Source of the DNA: Protoeuglena noctilucae
Lineage: Eukaryota > Chlorophyta > Pedinophyceae > Marsupiomonadales > Marsupiomonadaceae
DNA length: 64,000 bases
NCBI GenBank assembly: GCA_958009085.1
Contig: OY253679.1
Location: 310,001-374,000, forward strand
Reading direction: 5' to 3'
Shown: one piece after another, positions 55,901 to 64,000 of the stretch
Layout of the letters: every line of letters starts with the position of its first letter
Position numbering within the stretch: position 1 is the first letter of the stretch
Notes under the pieces: model-generated
The model's database searches: none
The model's input: the letters and a program-made list of their open reading frames with translations, nothing else
Told to the model about the DNA's origin: nothing
Position numbers and translations under genes: made by a program

Positions 55901-58900
55901 CGGGGAGGCGTGAGGTGAGCGGTGTGGGTAGTGAGGGTAGTGAGGGTGGCGAGGGTGGTGGATGGGTGATGCGGGTGTTGTACCATGCAATCACCTTGCT
56001 ATTGACTGTTGCCCATTAACACACGTCACGTTCGCAACCCTGCCACCCTCGCCCGCCCCCTGCAGCCACCCCGCGCCACGCCCCGCCCCCCGCTGCCGTC
56101 CCGGGTGTTCCCCCCGCGCCCCGCCGCTGACGTCGAGGCTCAGAGTCGCGCCTTGGAGACCCACGCGCAAGAGTTGGCGAGTTCCGCAAAGCACGCATCC
56201 ATGCGCGCCACCCGGGCCGCCCTGCCCGCCTCCCGCCACCGAAACGACGTTCTGGCGGCGCTGGGTGCCAGTCGCGTGTGTGTCGTGACGGGGGGCACCG
56301 GGTGCGGCAAGTCGACGCAGGTGAGGGGGGTGATGGGTGTGGGGGGGCTGTGGGGTGTGAGGTGGGTGATGGTGTGCAAAGGGTGAGGGTGAGGTGATAA
56401 GGGCTGTGAGGTGGGGGCTGTGAAGTGCGGGGTGTGTTCTCAAGTGCTGTGTAGGGTGTGACCAGGGGCAGAAGAGTTTCTTACACCTCACTCTGACACA
56501 AGATCCCTGCACTCTTCCCACCCCCCCAGGTTCCCCAGATGATCCTGGAGCAGGCCATCTCCGCCCACACGGGCGGCGCATGCGGCATCGTCTGCACCCA
56601 GCCGCGCCGCATCTCCGCCGTCGGACTGGCGGGTAGGGTAGCCGACGAGCGGGGCGAGCGTGCGGGTGCGACAGTCGGCTACGCTGTTCGTCTCGAGTCT
56701 TGCCGCTCGCCCTCCACCCGCCTCCTCTTCTGCACCGCGGGGGTGCTCCTGCGGCAGATGCTGGACGAGGGAGCGCTGGATGGCACCACGCACGTGGTAG
56801 TGGATGAGGTGCACGAGCGATCGATCGATTCTGACCTTCTGCTCTTGCTCCTTAGCGACGTCCTCACCAAGCACCGGTCCCTGCGCATCGTCCTCATGTC
56901 AGCCACGGCGGACGCGGGGGCGTTCGCTGCCTACTTCGCCCCCACGCTCGCTGCGTTGCGCGAGCCGGCGCCCTCGGCAGTGGAAGTGCCCGGGTTTACC
57001 CACCCCGTGCGGGAGCTGTTTTTGGAAGATGTGGTGGAGCTGACGGGGTTCGTGGTGGGGAAGGGGTCGAGGTGGGCGAGGAAGGGGGAGGGCAAGGGTG
57101 GGGTGGCGGAGTTGGATGCGGGGAGTGCGAGGGAGGGGTCTTTGGCTGGGATGGGGGGTGGTGGGGGGGGGGGGGCAGCAAGGGTGGTGGTGGTGCTGGC
57201 GATGGGGTGGGTGGCAGTGCTAAGGGTGGTGCTGAGAGCGGTGGTGGTGGTGATGGTGGCGTGGCTAGTAAAAGTGGTTACTCCGAGTCGACTTGTCGGT
57301 CGATGGCGAACATCGACGAGGCCCGCATTAACTACGATTTGATTGAGGCGGCGGTGGCGACGTGTTTGGAGCGGATGGGGAGCGAGGGGGAGGATGCGCT
57401 GCTGAGGGGGTGGGAGGGGTATGAGGTGAGAGGGAGAGAGAGGGATGGGGGGTGTGTGGATGGGTGAGAGAGAGGGATGGTGTGTAACTGGGTGACAAGG
57501 GCACACTTCCACGGCACACAGACAGACATACACACCACCGCCCCTCCCTCCCCACCACACCCACCCACCACTGCCACCCCCACCTCACCGCCCGCAGCCC
57601 CCCAAGGCCACCCCACCCCCCGGCTCCCTCCTCGTCTTCCTTCCCGGGGCCGAGGAGATCTCCCGGACCGCCCGGGCCCTCTCATCCTCAGCTGCCGTGA
57701 AGAAAGCAGCGGGGGTCGATGAGGGAGGGCGGCCCAAGCTGTGGATACTGCCTTTGCACGGCTCACTGCCAGCCTCGGAGCAAGCCAAGGTGTTCCGGCG
57801 CCCACCTCCCGGCTGGCGCAAGGTGGTGCTGTCGACGAATGTGGCGGAAACCAGTGTCACGATTGATGACGTGGCGGTGGTCATTGACACCGGTCGTGCG
57901 AAGGAGATGAGGCACGATGCCGTGGCGGACCTGGCGAGACTCGAACTGCAGTGGGTATCTAAAGCAGGCGCGAGGCAGAGGCGGGGACGGGCGGGGCGCG
58001 TGCGGCCGGGGGTGTGCTTGCGTCTCTTCAGTCGGACCTTCACGTGGCCGGGGATGGACGACCACCCCGCGCCGGAGATGGTGCGGGCGCCGCTGCAGCC
58101 GCTGTGGTGAGGGGCTGGTGGGTGGTGGGGGGGTTAGAGGGAGTGGGGCAGTTGTGGTGAGGTGCGGGGGGTAATGGGGTTGTGTGGTGTGGGTGGGGCA
58201 GGTGATGTGCGGAGTTGAGTGGGGAGCGGTGGGCAGATTGTGCATGAAGGTCGAGCTTACACACTTGACCTGCATTCTCTCAGCCGATGTCCTCTTGTGC
58301 TATCCATCCCACACCCCTCTCACCCTCTCTCACCCCCTCTCACATCCACTCACCCCCACTCACCACCCCACTCACCCCCACTCACCCTGTATCACATCCA
58401 CTCAACCAAACTGACCCCCACTCACCCAACCCCACTCACCCCTCACCCCTTCCCCCACCCCCCCCTCCAGTCTCCGCGTCAAGGCCTCCGTCCCCCACAC
58501 CTCCGTCGCCGCCACCCTCGCCCGCTCCCTGACACCCCCGGACCCTTCAGCTCTCTCCCACGCCCTCGCATCCCTGACCACGCTCGGTGCGATAGAGCCA
58601 TGTCAGACGCCTAATACTGAACGCCTCACCCCCCTGGGCCACCACCTGGTGAAACTGCCAGTCGACCCTCACGTGGGCAAATTCCTCATATATGCCGCGC
58701 TGCTGGGGGGGCTGCCGGACGCCGCCACCGTCGCCGCCGCTCTGGGCTACGGCCGGCCCGTGTTTCTGGCGCCGCCTGATGCCAGAGAGGCTGCGTCGAG
58801 GGCCAAGGCGGCGCTGGCGGGCGCCAGTCGTAGCGACCACTTTGCGACGGCCGAGGGATTCCGGAAATGGGAGGCGGCGAGGAGAGAGGGGGGGCGCGGG

Positions 58901-60001
58901 GCGGCGGCAAGAGTGGCGCAGGTGAGCGGGGTGGTGGGTGTGGGTGTGGGTGTGGGTGTGTGGGTGGTGGCAAGCGGGGTGTGCTTGTGGCAGACAGCTT
59001 CTCGATTGGCCCTTTCCATTCGCAATAGCAGGAGTGTTTCTTGTCGGACCAGGCGATGGAGCACGTGAGCAAAGCACGATCGGACCTGATTCGTGCTGTG
59101 AGGTCACTGGGACTGGACGCCAGCGAGGGGGCGGGGGCGGAGGAGGGGGCGTCCCAGAGGGCGCGGGTGCTGGCGGCGGCGCTGGTGAGTGGTGGGAGCG
59201 AGTGAATGTGGGAGTGGGAGTGGGTGGGGGTGGGGGGTGAGAGATAGCGATGCGGGAATGGTATTGGTGAGATTGTCACCACTTGACACAAGACACCGAC
59301 CTGTGTTTTGTAAGGAACCCGCTCCACCCTGCCGTCTCATGCAGTGTGCGGGTTTCTACCCCAAGGTGGCCCGCGTGCAGCCCCCGCCCCCCAAGTACGT
59401 CAGGCTGCGGGAGGGGGTGGTGGTGGAGCAGGAAGACCCGGTGAGTGTGGCAGGGGATGAGTGTGGCAGTCGATGAGTGGGAGTGGCGGTGGGGGTGCTG
59501 GGGCATTGCTGGCACAGGACGAGTGCCCACACCACTCAGTACCACTCACACATCCCCTCTCACCAACCCTGTCCCCACCCCCTCCTTTCCCTCCAGGACG
59601 CCGCAAGGAAGATGAAGCTCTTCACGGCGTCCGGCCACCGCCGCGTGTTCGTGCACCCCTCGAGCGTCAACTTCACCGCCCCGCGGTTCGAGAGCCCTTA
59701 TTTGGTGTACACGGAGCTCGTCGAGACGTCCAAGGCCTTCCTGCGGGACACCTCGATGGCCCCCGTGTTCGCCGTGCTGCTGTTTGGGGGGGCGGTGGTG
59801 GCCGACGCGGTCAAGGGCACGCTGCGTGTCGACGGGTGGGCCGAGTTCCGTGCGCCCGGCAAGGTGGCGGTGCTGGTGCGCGAGCTGCGGGCGGAGGTGG
59901 CCCGGGTGCTCCTGGCGAAGATCCGAGACCCGGGGGTGCACGTGGGGGGCCACCCCGCGCTCGCCACCGTCATGCGACTCGTCTGCCGCGACGGGCAGTG
60001 A
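52940..60001 (+). CDS. DExH-box RNA helicase, DHX57/DHX29 group, with C2H2 finger and RWD-like domain
   Basis: N-terminus MGGVKNLEAKKKAAKVFASA; exon 2 has a C2H2 finger (CPHCNRVFKQKQRLDQHVQ). A dsRBD-like block follows (PRMMLHEWCQGQKRPTPRFK), then a charged coil (RRAEAERRRLERERQAQ), a UBA-like stretch (QLGFEERDAANAA; AVEWACVHVPEERLPEQFAP) and an RWD-like part (AALVAIFGDEAVVSSNG, CYPDHPPAVLL). Helicase motifs: GGTGCGKSTQ, CTQPRRISA, DEVHERSIDSD, SATADAGAF, FLPGAEEI, STNVAETSVTIDDVAVVID, QRRGRAGRVRPG. HA2 and OB-type C-terminal parts end MRLVCRDGQ. The intron 54706-54898 needs a GC donor (GGAG|GCAAAT). An in-frame TGA (54543-54545) sits between the two halves of the UBA-like region, with no splice site in sight to remove it; the gene may be damaged, misassembled or spliced in an unseen way. 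The family acts in translation or RNA surveillance. Confidence 0.78.
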
Positions 60002-60072
60002 GTCAGAGCCTGAGTGGGGGGGTCGAGGTCATACCTATGAGAAGGGAATGTCTTGTGTTTATCGGCAATGAC

Positions 60073-60235
60073 TAGGTGCTTGACTGAGGGGCTGTGGCAG
60101 GGGCAGTGGCCTGAGCGGTGGGGCACTGGTCGCAGACGCGGCCGTTGCTGATGAGTTTTTGAACGAAGCGGGACCCCATGAGATGCGGCCCATGCCACTG
60201 CGTCACGAACGGAAGGCACCGCACAGGTCCAAATC
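60073..60235 (-). pseudogene. Possible gene fragment (C-terminal piece)
   Basis: On the minus strand one frame reads GPVRCLPFVTQWHGPHLMGS, then RFVQKLISNGRVCDQCPTAQ, and stops. Its composition (Phe, Trp, Lys, Ile, Asn, a CxxC) is unlike the Arg/Pro/Ala chance frames around it. A stop lies just upstream, and no joining exon is seen. It may be a decayed element or gene end. Confidence 0.3.
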
Positions 60236-60344
60236 ACCTTCCCTGACCAGCGACCGTCCTTGGCCCCCGTTGAGGCACCGGCACCCTCACCTGCCCTGCC
60301 AACACAACCCCAGCCGATCTAACATCAGTAGACGACGGCCGTTG

Positions 60345-61306
60345 TTTGGGATCTGATACCCGACTGGTGGAGCTGGCGAGCTATGTTGCTGGTCGCCATC
60401 CGCCAGCCATGCCTGCTCCTGCAAGCTCTAGCTGGCCGTCGGGGGCGGGCCCAGCCTGCCCCAAAGTCGGACCGGCACCGCCAGAAACATGCGCGACATC
60501 GAAAATTAGGGGTTGGCGGGGCCATCGAGTGGGTCCTCGAGCCTCATCGGCGCCCCACTGAAGTGCCCGTCCCCATTCCGCTTAAGCAGTACTCGGTCGG
60601 ACATGCGGTGGGGGTGGCCTTCGACCGGGCCACCATCACCTCGCGGCTCGCCCGCAAGGTGGAGCAGTGGTCCCGGGCCGGGGCGCTCGGGGAGGCCCAG
60701 GACGGGCCGGACGGGGTCACGGCGGCGGGCATGCATGCCGCTCTCAAGACCATCAACGCTCTCCCCCTGTCTCCGCAGATGCACGAGGCGCTGTGGCTGA
60801 CGCTGGCCGACGCGCGTGCCACCGCATCGCACTGCTACTGGCTCGACCTCACCACGTGCCCCCTCCTCCGCAGGGACGGCGAGCAGTGCTCCCACGACGA
60901 CACGGTCGCCCACGCCTTCTGGGCCTGTGACAGGGCCCAGGAGGTGTGGGAGACGGACAAGGCGGCCGCGCGGGTTCCGGCCCTCTCGGCGCGGGCGGTG
61001 TTCCACCTGGTCCCCCCTCCCTCCAGCCGTTTCACGCATTACTCGTGGGCGGTCATCGTGGGCGCGGCTTTCAAGCTCATCTGGAGGCGCCGCCAAGAGC
61101 TTCGGGAGAACTGGCGCTCCCCGTCGGCGCCCGCAGGCCTCTATGTCCAGCTTGGCACCATCGTGGCAGCCGAGGTCCAAGACACTCTGGCTGTCACTGG
61201 GGCAGGGCGCCTTGCTGCTCTGCTGGGGGAGCGGGGGGACCGGCTCGTCCCCGCCCACGCAGATGGCGGCAGGTTCGAGTGGGGAGGCTTCCCGGCTGCC
61301 GCGTGA
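60345..61306 (+). mobile_element. 3' part of a LINE (non-LTR retrotransposon), zinc-knuckle end of the reverse-transcriptase ORF
   Basis: An open frame to the stop at 61306 carries the pattern usual at the end of LINE ORF2: ALWLTLADARATASHCYWLD, TCPLLRRDGEQCSHDDTV, AHAFWACDRAQEVWET. This is the zf-RVT type C...C...H...C...W block, although the first pair reads CPLL instead of CPLC. It continues with SWAVIVGAAFKLIWRRRQEL and ends GGFPAAA. No reverse-transcriptase or endonuclease core is found upstream (the helicase gene ends at 60001), so the copy is 5'-truncated. The rest up to about 62171 may be its 3' UTR or unrelated repeat. Confidence 0.55.
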
Positions 61307-62171
61307 TCTGCCGTGAGGGTCCGCATGGCAGGTCCGCGTGGGAGGGTGTCCCAGGGGCGGTGGCAGCCGCCGCGCAGGTAAGTCCCAGGTGAGGCCGCAA
61401 CAGGTGAGGGCTCGCCAGCGTATCCCATGGCGCCCTGTGCATGCATCGCTCTGTCATGGCGCAGCTATGCAGCTTCTGCTGGCAGGGGGCGTGATAGGCT
61501 GCCACGGCAAAGTGCGCCCCACCGGGTCTGCTAGATGGCACTCCTGTGATGGTGTGGGTAGCCTGCTCCCGCATGCGCGGGACGTGGTGAGCACTTCACA
61601 TTGCGGTATCTCCTGGACGTGCAGGAGTTCAAGGTCGCCGGCCCTCCAGGGTTCTAAAGCCCGGGTTCGGCCCCGCGGGACAGCCGGCTGCCCGTCGGCG
61701 CTCGTCTCGGGGTGCCCGCAAGGAAACCTCGGGCGGGCGCCGGCGGGCGGGGGCCTAGCAGAGTCGGGGGCGGTGGCCGAGGGTTTCACGTCATGTTCGG
61801 AATGTTGGTACGGCTTTGGCGCCCCCTTGTGGGACAGAGCGGGGGACCCAGGTCCCCGAGATCCGGTCCCCCCAGTCCCTTGGGGCTGCCGCTGCCTTCA
61901 CCGCACGCGTTCAGGTGGCCTAACGACGCTGCCGCCCTCGGGACGCTTTGCAAAGCCCCCACGCACTCTGGGAGTGTGGTTCCCAAGGGGCCAGTGGGGG
62001 GGTTCGCCCCCCTGTGCCCGGCGCTCTTGGCTGGTTATGATGACCCCGAAGCCGTGCTCAGTGTTCACGAGGGGTGTGCGCACCCTCGTGCCGCGGTTGA
62101 CCCACGCTCTGACCCTGCCGGTGTCAGACGTGTTCGGGCTGAACCATGACGCCTTGAGTCTTGGGGGGGGG
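61307..62171. other. Unassigned repeat-region sequence
   Basis: Lies between the two LINE-like segments. Several frames cross it without motif. It may be element 3' UTR. No gene is called. Confidence 0.4.
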
Positions 62172-62544
62172 ATCAACGCTCTCCCCCTGTCTCCGCAGAT
62201 GCACGAGGCGCTGTGGCTGACGCTGGCCGACGCGCGTGCCACCGCATCGCACTGCTACTGGCTCGACCTCACCACGTGCCCCCTCCTCCGCAGGGACGGC
62301 GAGCAGTGCTCCCACGACGACACGGTCGCCCACGCCTTCTGGGCCTGTGACAGGGCCCAGGAGGTGTGGGAGACGGACAAGGCGGCCGCGCGGGTTCCGG
62401 CCCTCTCGGCGCGGGCGGTGTTCCACCTGGTCCCCCCTCCCTCCAGCCGTTTCGCGTCGACGGGTAGCGCCAGTCCTCCCGAAGCTCTTGGCGGCGCCTC
62501 CAGATGAGCTTGAAAGCCGCGCCCACGATGACCGCCCACGAGTA
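62172..62544 (+). mobile_element. Second, rearranged LINE fragment with inverted end
   Basis: 62172-62453 is identical to 60752-61033 (282 bases, offset 1420). Directly after it, 62458-62544 is the reverse complement of 61040-61126 with about two mismatches. The fragment is thus a contiguous piece of the first copy whose last 87 bases are flipped. Identity points to a recent event. Confidence 0.85.
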
Positions 62545-62603
62545 CTGCGAGATAATATTTATCAAGAGTTACTGACATATAGCACTTGTTGCACAAAGTT
62601 CAC
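62530..62603 (+). repeat. 74-base segment repeated after the gap
   Basis: Identical to 63927-64000. It starts inside the inverted LINE piece and continues into AT-rich DNA (GATAATATTTATCAAGAG). Confidence 0.95.
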
Positions 62604-62837
62604 GCTCAGCTGCCCGGTTATAAGTTTTTTTTAAAGCACACCGAATTTGACATGAAATTCACTTTAACTTACTGGGTTTACAGAGGGTTTACAGAAAGGA
62701 ATTGTCAGGCGAGGGCACCATGTTACCCAGCTTATCATCATTTGCAACATATCCAGCAAAGAGCTGAAGATGAGAGGCGCCGCAGATAGGATGGGCTTGG
62801 ACAGCACAACACAAGCCACTGTAGCCTGGACTTCAGG
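62604..62837. other. Spacer left of the last gene, no gene seen
   Basis: It is AT-richer than the rest of the window and contains a run of eight T near 62626. It would be the 3' flank of the minus-strand gene. Confidence 0.45.
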
Positions 62838-63726
62838 CTAGTTGGCGTCGGTGAGCTTGTACAAGTACTTGCGCAGGTCCCGTGTGTTTTTGGAGCCCAG
62901 GGGGAACGTGAAGCCCTTGCGGTCGAGGCTGTTGGGCCTGAGGAATGGCGTGCCGTCGTCCTTGGTCTCCATGTGCACGACCTTGGAGGGAGGGGGGGGG
63001 AGGGCGGGGATGGCGCCCTGAGGCTGGGCCTTGTTCGCGGCAGCCAGCCGCTGGACCTTGGCCATCTGGAGGGGGCTGAGGCGCGAAGAGGGGGAGAAGG
63101 CGTGCCCCTCGGGCGCGCCGTACGGGTGGATGGCGAGGCCCAGCACATGGTAGCCGTGCTCTTCCCACACCGCCTCGGCCACGCGCCTCGGGGTGACGGT
63201 GCCCCCGCAGCCACGCAGGCGCTGGGTAATGCACGCCTTGGCCTTCTGTAGCGATTGGAGAGGAGACAGGGCCGTTTGGCAAACTACATTGTGGGAGAGC
63301 GTGCTGGTACACATGATGCCCTGACGTTGCACTGCATCTCCATCCCACCCACTCACCCCTGCGTGCTCGCCATCGTCCTCCCTGCCGTCGAGGGTTGGCT
63401 TGAGTTGAGGGCATGCCAGGGCACGCGCGTGCACCTTGCCCTCGACGAGGTTGGCGATGCGAGCGCCGACACGCCCGCGCCAGAGCCCCAGGATCACTTG
63501 CAGCCCGCCCTGCCGCTTGAGAACAGTCTGGAGGGTAACGCCAGTTCCCAACGGTTCCCCGTCCTCAGACAGGAAGTACTTGTCGGCGAATGGCGTCAAG
63601 CCAATTTCGGTGAAGGCCGTCAGGGCTGACGCGACGCAGATGCTGAACTGCACGCTCTCGTATCCCTCGATGCTGTTGATGTCGTGAAGGTAGCTGATGA
63701 CGGCATCGGCCATCTCGTCAGCGAGG
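62838..63726 (-). CDS. Unrecognised protein, 5' end lost in gap
   Basis: Two exons are clear: 63357-63726 (donor GGG|GTGAGT) and 62838-63245 (acceptor CTACAG|AAG), joined in phase 0. The first encodes DAVISYLHDINSIEGYESVQ, FSICVASALTAFTEIGLTPF, FADKYFLSEDGEPLGTG and LGLWRGRVGARIANLVEGK. The second has KACITQRLRGCGGTVTPRRV, AVWEEHGYHVLGLAIHPYG and an end RDLRKYLYKLTDAN. Composition is balanced and unlike chance frames, so it is probably a real gene or an element gene. I do not recognise a family. Its position between repeat copies makes a mobile-element origin possible. Confidence 0.55.
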
Positions 63727-63926
63727 NNNNNNNNNNNNNNNNNNNNNNNNNNNNNNNNNNNNNNNNNNNNNNNNNNNNNNNNNNNNNNNNNNNNNNNNNN
63801 NNNNNNNNNNNNNNNNNNNNNNNNNNNNNNNNNNNNNNNNNNNNNNNNNNNNNNNNNNNNNNNNNNNNNNNNNNNNNNNNNNNNNNNNNNNNNNNNNNNN
63901 NNNNNNNNNNNNNNNNNNNNNNNNNN
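63727..63926. other. Assembly gap (200 N)
   Basis: Exactly 200 unknown bases, a typical fixed-size scaffold gap; the true distance is unknown. Confidence 1.
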
Positions 63927-64000
63927 GACCGCCCACGAGTACTGCGAGATAATATTTATCAAGAGTTACTGACATATAGCACTTGTTGCACAAAGTTCAC
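63927..64000 (+). repeat. Copy of 62530-62603 at the window end
   Basis: The contig after the gap opens with a perfect 74-base copy of the sequence 1397 bases earlier, and the match runs to the window end, so it probably continues beyond. Confidence 0.95.

Noticed and set aside
60383-61306. Host RNase H-like or zinc-finger gene
   Set aside because: The Cys/His/Trp spacing and the partial second copy fit a LINE ORF end better than a host gene.

Overview
The window is nuclear DNA of a GC-rich, flagellated, plastid-bearing unicellular alga. Intron-rich genes with GT-AG and many GC-AG introns rule out a prokaryote. Three genes are ciliary (an I1/f-dynein intermediate chain of the DNAI4/IC138 type, IFT81, RPGRIP1L). 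Three products carry plastid-type leaders (a PAP/fibrillin, a GDT1/PAM71-type transporter, coproporphyrinogen oxidase). An HPAT/SERGT-type glycosyltransferase is also present. The exact lineage (green alga, haptophyte or other) is not settled here; heavy GC-AG use is, from memory, reported for haptophytes and dinoflagellates.

Layout. 1-5320 (+): 3' part of an IBTK-like RCC1/BTB protein. 5822-10204 (-): DNAI4. 10930-14859 (-): IFT81. 15280-18444 (-): signal-peptide glycosyltransferase with a ShK domain and C-terminal membrane anchor. 19334-27930 (+): an 18-exon RPGRIP1L homologue with EF-hands, whose exon phases all close (1509 aa). 28286-29499 (+): unrecognised membrane protein. 29997-33961 (-): armadillo-repeat protein with a Cys-Pro-x-Gly-Phe leader and a multi-pass tail. 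34934-36400 (-): fibrillin. 37122-38499 (+): RAB2. 38824-40634 (+): SET-domain protein with a signal anchor. 40825-45996 (-): S15/CocE-type hydrolase. 46366-48219 (+): coproporphyrinogen oxidase. 48492-50988 (-): plastid-type lipase/hydrolase with a long Pro/Ala tail. 51353-52716 (+): GDT1/PAM71. 52940-60001 (+): DExH helicase of the DHX57/DHX29 group. 60345-64000: repeat-rich end with LINE pieces, an unrecognised gene (62838-63726, -) and a 200-base N gap.

Two genome-wide habits stand out. First, at least 17 introns are best explained by a GC donor (mostly AG|GCGAG), because only that choice keeps the reading frame. Second, many introns contain one or more diverged copies of the adjoining exon edge including the splice site ('junction echoes'); one 3' flank repeats the end of a reading frame with its stop codon. 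Together they suggest introns that grow by short tandem duplication across exon borders, leaving decoy or alternative splice sites.

The genes are independent single transcription units, packed tail-to-tail or head-to-head with 300-1000-base spacers. No operons, CRISPR arrays or confident RNA genes were found.
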